A stretch of 64,000 nucleotides of DNA from Orbilia blumenaviensis (GCA_036872755.1 JAVHNS010000004.1:1674001-1738000), one strand, 5' to 3'; shown: positions 24,301 to 36,700, numbered from the stretch's first letter. Program-made: numbers and translations. Notes: a model not told the origin generated them from the sequence alone.

Positions 24301-26216
24301 CTTGAGATGGCGTCTTTTATAATTTTGGATCAAGAGGCTTCCACCATACCACATACCAAAACGCACGTAGTAGGCATTCAACTCGAGCTTTGATGATAAC
24401 AAAAGAACAAAAAGAAAAAAAAAAAACTTGACTACATCTGCATACAGACCTCGAGTCGAGTCGTCAGCCTGCAAGGCCTTACAAGCTCATAACCAAGGAC
24501 CCATTTGCAGCCCACAGCAACCCTCGTCGGAATCGAATCGGAATAAATATCAACCCTTGCTGTAATCACGATACGACATGGTACTGAAGCCCTTTGATAA
24601 GCTAGGCCCTGCTAAATTCCAGTGTACCCTTTTTCGACACCCGATTGGACCCATAGCCAATTCTTTGTATATAATTCACCTATATCAGCTTGAAGCAAGA
24701 CATAAGATTCTACGCGTACGGGGCGATAGTCGGATGGCCTAGGTAACTCTGATAGTTAGGGCTAGGCTTGAGAAAAATTCTTGTACGACAGTAAGATCTT
24801 GACTCGATTGAGGCTCCAAGGCCGGCGTCCTGCATCTCTATCCCGGGTGCCCCCTTTCATTAAAGAACCCATCACGGCTGCGCAGACCTCCTCGGTCTTG
24901 TAATACAAATACGGCAAAGAAACCGCTTTTCTCACTTCAAAGCATCGAACATTACAACTGTGCCGTTTGCGCTTCTGTAACCGGTGCGGGTATCTTTCTT
25001 TCTTAGGGCTTTGTTGCCCGGAATATTTCCCTCTGTTGGATTTGAGGCATGCATTGGCATTTGAGATAGCGCCCTTGGAAGATATTCGAAGACTAGTTCT
25101 TTCTATGGTGTATATGTGTAGGGATATTTTTCCGTCATTACCGGCTTCACTCTTCATAAACGATTATGATATATAATCTGTATAGGCATACAACAGATGA
25201 TAATATGATGCCTGGGTCGAATTGAAAGGGCATGAACGATCGCAAGGGGTCAGCAGTGGGTACGAGCGTAACTGCAATAATAATAACTATTGCTATTCAT
25301 GGCCATACGTAGAGTCACCACTATACCAATACCTAGGTAAGTATTTAAACAATGTCCGAAACGGGAAGAGGATCCCGGATAATCGTATGGTGTTATACTC
25401 AATTACGTTTATTCGAGTTTAGGTTGTTATGCACCAGGATTCAAACCCAAGGGACCCTTATACCCAGGTAAGTGCTATATGTATACATACAAATCAGAAG
25501 GTTTCGAAAGTTAGACCCCATCGATATATCGGCCCCTTGCAGACCCATACCACAGGTATGCCGAAGTAACGTTAACGATCTAACTTGCATTTAATATCGT
25601 ACGTACAACTGTTAATGACAACCTTTTTTATATACCATTTATAGATTCTGTAAGGGGGGTTCTAAGAGTAAATTAAAAAATAAATAATAAAATAAAGAGA
25701 ATCAATACAATTACGCTTGCAAAGTTTGGACCTTATACCATGTTCCAAGATGGAAGCGCTCTACCTTATCTATATCTACCTAGGTAGCCAGCTACTTAAG
25801 CTTAAACACTTAAGTATATATAGCTATAGCTATTGGGTTTTTTTTTTTCTTATGCAAGTCATATTTTCCTACAAGAGTAAGAGTTTCGACCATTTTGAAC
25901 GCCATATTTTGATTGGTTTCGAGTGCTTCATACACTATTCTGTCGCACTTTTCGACATTCATCTACCATCTACAGGACGTTGACGCCACTACATACACAT
26001 ACCTAGTGGGCGTACTAACTAAAGACTTAAGAGGCGTGTACGCAAACCAAATCGATTAATCAGATTGGGGAAGTACGATAGTAGGCCTTGCCGTCTTACG
26101 ACATCATTCTAGAAAGACCCTGCATACCCAAGCGTGAGCTCAACCTCGATTAATTATCTGGATCTAGAGTCTCCGACTTGGCTACCCTACGTTTGGGCAT
26201 ATGGTCCGTTCAAAAC

Positions 26217-26256
<40 letters not shown>

Positions 26257-26521
26257 ATTTCACTCCGAAAGACACATAAACAACCTTTACGTTGTGCACG
26301 GAATAACTTTCTAATCTGTGCTTATATATAGTACCTAGGGGTCCCAGCAATGAGCCGCGTACACTTTGAATCCTTGCGAGCGGAATATCGTGATATCAAT
26401 TGGCAGGGTTACACAACACTCATGATGAGCTCAACTTCCAGGTCTGCCTTTTTTTCCCATCAGTCCGGATTACTTATGGACAGAAGGTCTTAGTATGAGA
26501 TAATTCCGGATCATGGCACGA
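21341..26521. other. gene-poor region
   Basis: About 5.2 kb without a supportable gene. It contains the Ecl1-like promoter side, GAGCTC repeats near 23830-23851, an uninterrupted A-run at about 26218-26254 and a TACCTAGGTAGC motif at 25777. The longest open frame (24762-25157, minus) has no recognisable features. The lower GC and lack of genes resemble an accessory segment, but no transposon open frame or terminal repeat was recognised. Confidence 0.55.
26218..26254 (+). repeat. poly(A) homopolymer run
   Basis: An almost uninterrupted run of about 37 A follows CCGTTCAAAACC. It is the longest homopolymer in the window and could be a retroposon tail or simple slippage; no convincing element is seen upstream. 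Confidence 0.8.
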
Positions 26522-26529
26522 TATAAATA
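26522..26529 (+). promoter_or_regulatory. TATA box of the secreted-protein gene
   Basis: TATAAATA lies about 170 bases before the ATG at 26699, in a good position to drive this small gene. Most other genes here show no such clear box. Confidence 0.4.
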
Positions 26530-26698
26530 CCAGTGGTGTTTCGTCTGAGGCCTTGATATAGGGCAAGACATTCGGGATCGCAGGGAATATCTATCGCTTC
26601 AAAGATCTTTATAGATAATTTACTGAATAGACTCGATTATTTTTTTCTCCATTTTCCGACTGATCTGGCCATAACAGCTCTGTAAAAGTTTACAAAAG

Positions 26699-27401
26699 AT
26701 GCGTCCGGACATAATCCTCCTCGCCCTTGTCACATCTGCTTTTGCAGCTCCAAATCCTGACCCAAAGCCAGTCGAGGGCGAGACCCCGACTGTTGTCAGA
26801 AGGGGGAACATCGGTGGTGTACGTAGACAATACTTGCGCCCGTGAAGTTAATTGATCAAACGTATATAGTAATCAGATATTAGAAATGCTGACAGAGATT
26901 AGGTGTACTACACCCTCGACATCAACTTCGCAGGCACCTCATCCTACAAGGTTTATGCTCTAAACACTTGCATAAACCTCAACGCTCCATTTCTTCGTAA
27001 AATCTCGTCATTTGGTCCGGATGAAGGCACCCTATGCACAATCTATGGGTATTAACCAACTACTAATCATTTATGAACAAATAAGAATTCATGATACTGA
27101 TGAATACCCTGCGTCTTCTATAGAGCTTCAAACTGTGGTTCCCAAGCTGGCTCAGCAACAATTTACTACCCAGGAAGCCACGACCTAAGATCCTTCGGTA
27201 ACAACTGGAATGACAGAATCGCAAGCTTTAAATGCGTGGCTGGTAGACGTAAGTCCACTCCTTTGAATCCTGATAGGTTAGCTCGCGAAACACTAGATTT
27301 GTTAACCAAAAAATCTTCGTACGATAGCGGCCTCTTCAATTAACCTTAGTGTTGCTCCAACCGCTCCTCGTCCACCTACAAGAGTTCCGTCTTCTCCCTG
27401 A
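26699..27401 (+). CDS. small secreted cysteine-containing protein, beta/gamma-crystallin-like
   Basis: Four exons (26699-26818, 26903-27048, 27124-27248, 27328-27401) join to 154 residues; every junction keeps frame. Residues 1-16 are a signal peptide ending in AFA. A Kex2-type RR lies near residues 34-36 (TVVRRGN), so a propeptide may be removed. The mature part holds four cysteines (NTC, TLC, SNC, FKC), allowing two disulfides, and the block NNWNDRIASFKC, which resembles the (N/D)(N/D)xx(S/T)S Greek-key signature of beta/gamma-crystallins. The tail is Pro/Ser/Thr-rich (APTAPRPPTRVPSSP), a likely O-glycosylation zone. The architecture is that of fungal small secreted or effector-like proteins; the function is unknown. 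It sits at the edge of a 5 kb gene-poor stretch and converges on YL1. Confidence 0.7.
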
Positions 27402-27770
27402 TTCGGTCTTAGCGGTGAGAATTAAATCCGTAGAGTGGGATCGGTGATTGAAATCAGACACCGTGTGTCACTTCAGAGTTGAGATTAAGTTTATTTAAAT
27501 ATAAAAATAGATAATTGTGTTTCATAGCGACATGTAAGGCCGCCATTCGTCTGAGCAAATTCCTATTCTTTCAGAGCTGCCAAACCTCAATTTTGGCAGC
27601 AGTTATACCCTGAGAACTTTTAACGAAAAATATAAATACAGGGAAAGGATTTTGTTTACCGATGTCAATATATATATATATAACCCAAACTCCGGAATGC
27701 AGATGGTATCCTAGAAAACTATAAAAGTACAACGCTAAAGCAAAGACGAGGGTTGTTTGTTTTCAATTGT
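27402..27770. other. convergent intergenic region secreted protein / YL1
   Basis: About 370 bases, AT-rich, with a short (TA)n at about 27668-27681. It must carry both 3' UTRs; no gene is seen. Confidence 0.55.
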
Positions 27771-29741
27771 TTAATTGAAACCTTCGGGGACGCCATCTGC
27801 GGCATCCTGGCCGTCGAAGAAGCACTGCAATTCACTGTTCCACTGGAGAGCGCCGGTTTTGACTCTCTGGATTTGCTTATAGGCAAATAAACTGGCATAA
27901 GGAAGGCCAGTAACCGGGTCTTTATAGCGAGCCGGCAAACTGGTTGTGACACACAGCGAGCGCTCGGGCCCTAAAAGGTATTTTAGAAGCTTCTTTAATC
28001 AACTTTGGAAGGTGATTTACTTACTTGGTAGAGGGCCATGGTTGTGCGGGAACATAACCTTGCTGGCGAGTTCTTTGTTATTCAATTCCCTCTTAGTAAA
28101 GCCTTCTAACGTCATAAAGGTTTTCGGGGCAGTCGGTGGCTTTGGTGGGCGAATAGAAGCATCAAGGTCTCCCTGTAGTTGTTCAGCTATCTTATGCGGG
28201 GTATCGTCTGGGGAACCGTCTGCATCGGAAGGGACCAGGGCGAATGTTTGAACCTGTGAAGTGGCTTGCGGCGGAGAGGGATGTTGTTGTTGGGCTGCCG
28301 GCTCAGTATTGGCGATTGCCTCCGGCAGGTCTGTGCTATTTACGTCAGTTTCCTTAGGTTTCTCTGCGATAGCAGGGCCTTGAGGTGCGTCTTCCATTAC
28401 GACATCTTCGCCAGGGTTCTCTGCATCGGCCGAAGCTGGCGGGTCTGGCGTCTCGTCCATTTTCTGGTTCACTTTTTCGTCTATTATCTCGTCCAGTCTC
28501 TCGCCCAGCTTCCCGTCTGACTTTTCATCATGCCTTTCATCATGAATTTCGTCCTGCCTCCCATCTTGCCCTTCACCCTGCCCCCCATCCAACTTCTCGT
28601 CCAGCTTCTCGTCCAGCTTCCCATCCGGCTTCCCATCCGGCTTCCCATCTGGTTTCCCATCTGGTTTCCCATCCGGCTTCTCATCTGGCTTCTCATCAAG
28701 CTTTCCCCCTAGTTTTTCATTCGGGCTCTCCTCCGTTTTACCCTGTGGTCTCTCATCCGGCTTTGTATCTAGTCTTTCGTCTGATTGTTCGGCAGGTTTT
28801 TCATCCGTTTTGGCGTCCATTTTCTCATCCGCCGTTTTCACTTCAATGACATTAGGAAGCTCCTCGATCAACTTGTGTCTCCCCATATTTATTAGTTTGC
28901 CATTGTCATCGTATTCTGCTCTGCCGCTGTAGAATCGGATAAAAGGACCCTCGATCTTCCTGTTGTGTAAAGCAGCAAGCTTGGCTCTTTGGGCTGCTAA
29001 ACGGGCCTCTTCTGCTTCCTGCCATTTGTTCAGGCTCTTCCTATTCTTTTCCTCTACTTTCTTTGCCCTTTCAAGACGCATCTCCTGGGTCAATTCGACT
29101 TTTTGGACCTTCTTCTTCTGAGAAGCTTCATTCATTGCGGCGATAACTTTCAGACGACGTTCATTGCTTTCTTTCATCCTCTCATGGATCATCTGTTTGT
29201 TAGCTACTGTCTGTCGGCGAGTAGACTGCCGTGATGGTAGGTCTTCGGCTGTCGGTATCCAGGATATCCGCTCGCTCTTCTTTCGTGCGCGGGAGTTGCT
29301 TTCGTCATCGGTAGGCGTCTTCGCATCTTGGCCAGGCTCCTGTATCGTGACACGTTTCTCTCGGAGGTTCTGCTGTCTCTTAACCAGCTTATCAAGCTCC
29401 TTCTGCCCCGGGAAGCCTCTCTTCTGCCGTTTGGAAGCTCGCTCTTCCTGCTCTAGCTTTTTCTCGCCCGCATATTCATCCTGATCCTGTGGCTTATCCT
29501 CTTCATCAGACGAGGAGCCAAGGTCGACATCGGATTCGTGCTTTGCCTCGAATTCATCGTCGTCGCCATCCTCTTCGAACAGGAGGTCGATATCGTCCGG
29601 TTGTTCCTGTTCAAGAAGCTGGGCTAGCCTGTTGCCGGCAGTCGACCGGCGTTGACGGCCCGCGATTAAGGTTTCTGGGAGTTGGATAGCTTCGTCGCCG
29701 CTTGATTCAGCTTCACTTTTGCCGTCTATGTCCATCTCCAT
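27771..29741 (-). CDS. SWC2: YL1/Swc2, H2A.Z chaperone of the SWR1 complex
   Basis: Two exons (28025-29741, 27771-27970) give 638 residues. The N-terminus has the YL1 H2A.Z-binding region: AGRQRRSTAGNRLAQLLEQE (28-47) followed by an acidic stretch of Asp/Glu (49-92). A basic coiled-coil section follows (about 160-260). The short second exon encodes the YL1 C-terminal domain: CVTTSLPARYKDPVTGLPYA (about 579-598) then YKQIQRV. Swc2/YL1 recognises the histone variant dimer H2A.Z-H2B and helps SWR1 exchange it into promoter nucleosomes. Between the two domains lies an unusual repeat tract (residues about 305-430) built from D-E-K-x and D-G-K-P tetrapeptides. The intron has GTAAGT and TTTTAG. Confidence 0.92.
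28452..28829 (-). repeat. coding minisatellite in YL1 (DEK/DGKP tetrapeptide repeats)
   Basis: A degenerate 12-base periodic repeat codes for charged tetrapeptides. The most regular core (28587-28691) has five successive DGKP/DGKL units, separated by DEKP and DEKL units. The tract sits between the H2A.Z-binding and C-terminal domains and is probably a disordered linker of variable length. Confidence 0.85.
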
Positions 29742-30112
29742 GGTGTGACAACGTGGGTGTAGGTACTCCGTATATCGGTGTCTGAAGTGGTTGATGTTGT
29801 AGCTAATTGATTAATATTGTTCCAACCAATATTTCTTAAACGTTTGAAACGCGATGCCAAAAAGTCTTGGCGTTCAGTTGCGCAACACATTGATCGATGC
29901 CACGTGACGGGGAGAGATCCTCGTCGTCGAGTTCCTTGTCCAACATCCAACAAAAAGTAACCTGTACACATACATGCGACAGTTTGTGCGAGTTGGAATC
30001 CGTAACGGCTACGGTAAATTAGAAGAAGGAAGAAAGAAGATTTGATGGTTGTGGTGGGGCCGGTAGGAGCCTGCATTCCTGGTCCATCCCCCGGCTGAAT
30101 AACCTCAGACGT
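29742..30112. promoter_or_regulatory. upstream region of YL1
   Basis: About 370 bases before the YL1 start, between it and a possible tiny ORF. No defined site recognised. Confidence 0.4.
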
Positions 30113-30280
30113 TCAACCGATGGTGCCTTTTTGGCAGGCTTCTCGAATCTTACGAAATTGGTCGGTAACGGTAGCTGTTTCAGGTAAACGAGCACCCTTT
30201 TCGACTGCATGAACCCAGATCGATGTTGTGATATAGTTGGTAACAAGCAGCGTCCCATTGATTGAATGCAACATGGGCAT
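30113..30280 (-). CDS. possible 55-residue protein with one membrane-like segment
   Basis: ATG at 30278-30280 opens a 55-codon frame ending in TGA at 30113-30115. It has a hydrophobic stretch (GTLLVTNYITTSIWV, residues 9-23) and a well-mixed soluble tail (HAVEKGARLPETATVTDQFR, then KIREACQKGTIG). The tail has the residue balance of a real globular or helical peptide, unlike neighbouring frames. An AG acceptor (GTTCATGCAG) lies within it, so it could instead be the last exon of a spliced gene. No family was recognised. Confidence 0.35.
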   Translation of the reverse strand: MPMLHSINGTLLVTNYITTSIWVHAVEKGARLPETATVTDQFRKIREACQKGTIG

Positions 30281-30981
30281 TAACGGGGTTTTTTTAAAGT
30301 TTCCTTTGGTTCGATTGATTGCCTGCTTAATGTGTAGGGTCCTTATAGCATATGTGTGCTGTATCAGGTAAATATCATGATGCTGCTATCTAGCCTGGCA
30401 CGCTGATGCAAAGAACCTTGGGTACTCAGGCGGGTTTCAGGTCATGAGTTCGAGAAGAAATGGCTAAGTTTATATTTGCCTCATGCTGTATCACCATGGG
30501 AAGGGAAGGCAAAGATGGAAAGCCCACGCCCGCGCTCTTACCGTCTAATGTTTGAGTGCTCTCTGTATCTCTTTCTCGCTCTGAAGATAACAGAGGAAAA
30601 CAACCTAGGTAAAATGTTGTTCACTGGAGGAATTTCCTGCTTGAAAATCTTCAAGCTGCCTGACTGGGTATGGAACAGGAAAGACCAACTTTTTTTTTTT
30701 TTTTCTCCATCCCGCTTGCTTGCTTGGGGGTGGGAAGAAAAAGCTGACCAATGATGTCGAATGGGGACAATCGACAATGGTGCATCCTCTTTATGTTTCA
30801 TGCGGACATCTGGCAGCATCCTAAATATCACGGCCATATATGTCGGTACCTTCGAGCCGAACTAATTCAGCAGCAATCCTTGACTGTGGATAGGTATCCT
30901 TATGTATACATTTATATGTGTATATATGAACCAGATACACGGAGACACACATACACACGCACATACACCTATAGCTAGGCC

Positions 30982-31023
<42 letters not shown>

Positions 31024-33785
31024 CACACATAAATCTATGATCTATGATTAGTTATAATTACTAGAGAGCGAGAGAGGAGGGAGCGAATGTATGTAATCAT
31101 GGTCAATTAATTGCTGCACACTGCTCCAAGGGGGGCGGAAACAAAACGTGGCTCCAGGGTCGGTCATCAGCCATACATAGTTACATACATAGGTAGGTAC
31201 CTGGGAGGTAGGTACCTAAGTATGTATGTATGGGTGTATGCAATTGCAATTGCAGGGTCTGGATGAGCATCAACTGCAAGCAAGCACCAAATTTTCCCGG
31301 GTCGTATGCCGTTTTCCGTATGCAATGTCCCAGTATCTTTTTTTGGTCTTGGGCCGTATACATGTAAATCTATGTACTGTACCGTACTGTACTGCATTGA
31401 ATCGAATCGAATCGTATTGAATTGAATTGGATCGTTTTGCGAAATTGTGAAATATCCCCCAATTGCAAGGCTGTCAGCGAGTACAGCCCGGCTGGCGCCT
31501 GTCTGTCAATCAAGTTAGCCAGCATATGCCAATATCCGTTAACATCATCCATACATAATAGATAGGTAGTATGTACTCAATTGGATGCATACATATACGG
31601 ACTAGTCGACGGCATTATCGATTATCCATTCCATCCCAGGGTCCGGTTTTGTTATTCTTGATCCATCTTGTCCGCACTGACCTGCCTTGTTGCGCTGCCC
31701 GCCCCGACAGGATCAGAATCCAAAAAAAAAGGCCAAAAGATCAAAAGCTAAAGACTGTAGCTCTGCTAGGGCATGTAGTGTACGTACCAGTACGGGAAGA
31801 TGCACCCTTAGCGCATGAATTCAAAGAACTAGCAGAAGTCCGGCCGGCTCTTGTGCCTTCGCTCGCAGGACCTCCGCGCTCGGTAGCTGGTTTAAAAGTC
31901 GAAACAAGTCCAAGTTGGTCTTTTGGGCGAAGTTGCTGACCTGTTTTCCACAGCGGCTTCCCCTTCCCGTCCTTTCTTTCCCTCGACACCTCTCCTCCAC
32001 TTGCTACCACGGCCTCTTCTACTTGCTTACCTGTGTGATATGCCATAGTTTCGGTATACATACTTTTCTTTCCTAGTATTATTGTCGCCCTCGTAATAGT
32101 AATACATATTATATCATACTTTACTAGTATACTATCCCTTCGACCTTTTGCTTATCCATATATATCGGTTTTTTCTTCTTCTTCTTTACTTTTTTTCTTC
32201 TTCTTCTGTTGGTGTCCGAACGACCTCTCTTCAAGCTTCTTTTATAGCTAGCTCGGGACAACTTGTCAATATCATCGAACTGCTTCTGCAATCCATTACC
32301 TTTATAATCAATTCTCCCCGGACAGTTCGAGTCCGTCCGTCGTTTCCCTTCAGGTTAATTGCCGCTCCTCGGATTTTTGGATTTTTGGATTCGACACCAA
32401 TTCGATCCTCTAGATCTTGCCTCCTTCCCCTGGACTTGACTCGGAATTTGAATTTGAAGCGGACGCTGTGGTCTTGACTCTTGGGACAAGTACTTTATTT
32501 AATAGTATAATAGTAACATTGCTATACTACTATATACTATACCATATAATTCTTCCCCCTCCCCCAGGCTGAACTATAAAGCTTGCATTCCAAGTTGATA
32601 TCGATCGATCGATATCCTGCCTTTCGGATTCTCTCCTCTCCTTTTCCCGCGCCTGCATACCCCCGTTCTCTGGTGAGGCAGGTTAATATAATTGGTTTGC
32701 AACCGCTCGACATCCCGCTTTCTCCTGTGTCTCGGGTTTGCTCAAACGACGGTTCAAGGGGAACTACGACTGGCCCTTCAGCGTTCCTGGCACTGTCAGC
32801 CCTTCTCCTAACCCCCCGCAATTGCAAGGCAGTCTGCCTTCATTGGTACGGACCGAGGTCATAGACGCCGGTTCCTTTCTTCCCCCAGTCTTATATCCAT
32901 TCCGCTACCCTGACTTGCACTTTTTTCACTTTTTTCTCGAAGCTTGAACCTCCAGTTCGAGAGAGAGGCCCACACGTTCCTTTTTTCTCGGCCCGCCAAC
33001 AAACGTTAACGAGCCTTCGAGCCTCAGGCAACGTCAGCCCTTCCTCCCACCACACATACTCCACCTCCTCCAACTACTCTTCCTTCTACTTCCTCATCTC
33101 CTTCTCCATCTTCTTCTCCATCTCCATCTTCTTCATTACCCATTCAAGGACGGGCTCTTTATATAAATTGCTGCTTGAAGAAAAACGAAGTGCCTGGTTA
33201 CAGGTAAGTTCCCCAAATTTGTCCCTTTTTTTTCTCTCGTTCTCTCCCTCCCGATCCTGCGCGTTTTTCTTGCATCCTGTGTCGAATCGATAGTCAGAAT
33301 TCTAATTGCATCAGCGCTCAGCATGCTCTTCGCAGCCTAACCGAACGAAACGGATAATCGCTTAATGTATAAAGGCCTCTTACAGCTCCACGATCCTTAA
33401 CTTCAGCATCCCCACATATTACTCCCTGCGACGAGCTTTTTGAACTCGAGGTATTACATCGGCATCTTCTCAAATAAAAGAACGTGCCCCTCCCGAGTAT
33501 CCAAACAACAAAAAAGATAACAGTAACAAAACTGCAATTGTAATTTTTAACGGGCGTCACCGGTTGGCACTGCCTGTTGATATATTATATAAACCGATAT
33601 CGATATCGACTTTTCATCTTCTACCACGCGAAAGGGGAGTTTCTAAAGTCTAATTCATAATACCTTTTTTACCTATATAACCCGACTGCTATTTTTGTCT
33701 CCCACGATCTTCGGCACGTACACACTTAGCTATATTTAGTTCCATCTGCATCGAACTTCGGATTCTTAATTTGGACGAATACAAA
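30281..33785. other. long intergenic region and probable leader of the RRM-PUF gene
   Basis: About 3.5 kb with no supportable gene. It holds a (CA)n tract, a TAGGTACC cluster at 31191-31212, GAATC repeats at 31396-31430 and, from about 32100 onward, a pyrimidine-rich segment (CTTCTT, TTTTTTCTTC) leading to the PUF start. The pyrimidine-rich part is likely promoter and 5' UTR. A minus-strand frame of about 100 codons (from 32046) is undecided. Confidence 0.5.
30983..31016 (+). repeat. (CA)n microsatellite
   Basis: An uninterrupted CA dinucleotide run of about 34 bases, followed by CACT/CACA variants, in the intergenic region upstream of the PUF gene. Confidence 0.9.
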
Positions 33786-36700
33786 ATGTTAACTACGCCA
33801 CAAAACGCGGGTTCGATGAGACGAGGGGCTGGGTCTCCTTCTAATTATGAAGGTGGGAAGCTTTACAGCAAGAGGTATGTTCCCAAACCAGCTCCAACAT
33901 GTAATATGAGAAGAACGAGAAGGAGAAAAAGAATAGAAGGCAAAGAAAGAAAAAAAAAAGAATCAAAGAAATAAATAAAGGTGGCTGTTTAACTGATTTT
34001 TCTACTTAATCTATAGGGCGAGAGAAATCCAAGCCGAAGAAGGTGTTTCATCTGTGATCTGGGGCCCGTTGAACACGACCAACTCCATCCGCGAGCACGA
34101 TACCATCCAGGAGGAGGTGACGTCCCCGACCTATGGCGAAAATCTCACGACTGCTACCACGACAACCAATGCCCCGCCAGGACTTGCCCCGCCAATTGGC
34201 CGTCGAGCCCGTGCCGGGACGATGCCCTCGAGACTCCCGCCTGGTGGGTTGCTCCCTCCACCGGGGCCTCCCATGCCGGTGACCAGCCGCCCGAGTCCGT
34301 CGGTCAGCCCATTTAAATCGGCGTCGATCAACAACTCAGAAGCCGAGCAGTCTAAAAATGGACCAAGTCTCTCAACTTCCGCTGTTGTCTCCCGATTGAG
34401 ATCTGGTTCCTTGAATCTCCCTCCGAGAGCCAACTATGTTTCTCCCTTTGGAACCTCCATCTTCAACACCAGCCCTTGGCAACCTACCGCTCGAGAACGT
34501 GGAGTTAGCACCTCTTCTACCAACGGACCAACCAGTCCAGCTCAATCTTCATTTTCTAGAGACGATGAACACAGTGGTCCAATGCGAACATTGGACTACC
34601 TTGGACTGGCCGACCCTCCGGTCACTCGCATAAACACTGTTCCACTTGGCTACGCATCGCTCCAAGACGCCCGGGCAGCCGTTCAGATCGCCCCACAGCA
34701 GCTCATGACCGACCCTCTAACTCTACATCGTAATCTCACTCGTCTCCGATCATACTCTGTCAATGCAAAGGAGAAGTATGCGGAAGACGAGGAGGAGGAG
34801 CTCAACCGAGAGTATGACGCCCGGAGTGGAAACGTTACTCCAAACAGTGCTGCTGCCGCAGTGGCTCTCGCACAGGCACAGGCACAGGCACACCTTCAAG
34901 CCCAAGCTTCCCTATCTTACGCCAACAGTTTCACTGCTAATCGACCTCGGGCGAGAACTGCCGGAATATTGGATAGCCCAGCTCCCAGGACCATGAAGAG
35001 CTACATGACCACCCCATCCCGACTTGGAGATAGCATTTCTGCTGCTGACATGGGTATGGAAAGGGACTACTTTACGATTGATAGCAATACACTTGCTGCT
35101 GCCAACGGGCTTCTTCCCCGACCTTCCAGTGGCGGAGAAGTAGCTCTCATGGGCACAGTGGATGAGGGTCTTGAGGGTCCAACCCGAGCTCTCTGGCTCG
35201 GGAATATCCCCGCTTCTACGACAACCTCTTCCCTTGTTGCGATTTTCCAAAATTACGGCGCAATCGAGTCTGCTCGTGTCTTGACACACAAGAACTGTGG
35301 CTTCGTCAACTTTGAGCGTGTCGAATCGGCCGTCCAATCTAGGAACGTGCTCAACGGGAAGGAAATCTTCCCTGGTGCCGGTCCAGTCCGCATTGGATTT
35401 GCCAAGGTCCCTACTACTCCAAACTCTGGTACACCAGGGCCAATTGGCACCCCAAGCCCTGATCCAAACGCCATGGTGAACGGGAACAAAACTACTGAGA
35501 TTGGAGCCGGCAGCCAAGAAACTTCTGGCGACGCTGATGCCGACCCGGACGCTGCCATTGCTGTTCCTAAGCTTTCCGATCTCAAGACTGATATCGTCAA
35601 GATCGTTCAGGAATTCGGTGCCACCGAGCAAGAAGCCGAGCGTATTGGCCAAAGCGTCGATATCTCTATCACTTATGACAGCTTTGCCGATGAGATTCCT
35701 TCGATTCAAGAACCCAGCCACAACAGGGTTCATGATGCCCCCAAGTTGCGTGATATCAGAAAGCGCATCGACAACAACACCTGCTCTCAGGCCGACATCG
35801 AAGAGATTGCGGAAGGAATGCTCGATGAAATTGCAGAGTTGTCAAGTGACTACCTTGGAAACACTGTAGTCCAGAAGCTTTTCGAGTTCTGCTCCGAAGA
35901 AGTCAAGATGAAGATGCTCAAGAAAATCTCTCCACACCTCGCTGAGATTGGTGTCCACAAGAACGGAACTTGGGCTGGCCAGAAGATCATCGACGTTGCC
36001 CGTACCGAGGACCAAAAGAACGTTATCTGCGAAAGCCTTCGTCCTTACACTGTGGCTCTCTTCTTGGATCAATACGGCAACTACGTTTTGCAGTGCTGTC
36101 TGAGATTCGGTGCTCCATACAACAACTTCATCTTCGAATCCATGCTTGGAAAGATCTGGGAGATCTCTCAGGGTAGATTCGGTGCCCGTGCCATGCGTGC
36201 TTGCTTGGAATCTCACCATGCCAATAAGGACCAGCAGAGGATGATGGCTGCCGCCATCTCGCTACACAGCGTGCAGTTGGCAACCAACGCCAATGGTGCT
36301 CTCCTGCTCACCTGGCTGCTCGATACTTGCACATTCCCGAATCGTAGGACTGTTCTTGCTCCACGTTTGGTGCCCCACCTCGTCCACTTGTGCACCCACA
36401 AAGTGGCCTACCTCACCGTGCTCAAGGTGATCAACCAAAGGAACGAGCCAGAAGCTCGCGAGGCAATCTTGCGTGCAATGTTCTTTTCTCCTGGTGACAA
36501 GACGCTGGAAGCCATTCTCGTCGACCACAGCTGCGGAGCAACACTCATCTTCAAGGTGCTTACTACGCCCTTCTTCGATGAGGCTCTCCGCGCAGAGGTC
36601 GTGCAGAATGTTAAGAACGTTTTGATCAAGATCAAGGCGCACCCAGCTCAGGGTTATAAGCGACTCATGGATGAGGTCGGTCTACCAACTAGGAGTGGTA

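Noticed and set aside
24762..25157. 131-codon minus-strand frame in the gene-poor region
   Set aside because: No domain, signal peptide or splice partner; composition is not distinct from flanking DNA. A protein search could still revive it.
25430..25450. Minus-strand GGGTTTGAATCC, B-box-like with a weak T-stem
   Set aside because: No matching A box or acceptor stem upstream.
26130..26215. tRNA-like sequence on the minus strand (TAGCCAAGTCGG as A box, GGTTGAGCTC as B box)
   Set aside because: The A box fits the consensus, but the B box lacks a base and the acceptor stem does not pair; it is not a functional tRNA, and the adjacent A-run is on the wrong strand for a SINE tail.
28385..28849. 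Repetitive plus-strand frame (SHPAS-type repeats) opposite YL1
   Set aside because: It is the reverse reading of the YL1 tetrapeptide minisatellite; all regular repeats of 12 bases stay open in several frames.
31741..32046. About 100-codon minus-strand frame (MAYHTGKQVEEAVV...)
   Set aside because: Somewhat protein-like, but the opposite strand is equally open and no family is recognised; left out for lack of support.
34912..35733. 273-codon minus-strand open frame antisense to the RRM-PUF gene
   Set aside because: It mirrors the coding strand of a confidently identified gene; the translation has no domain, and antisense openness is expected from the sense codon use.
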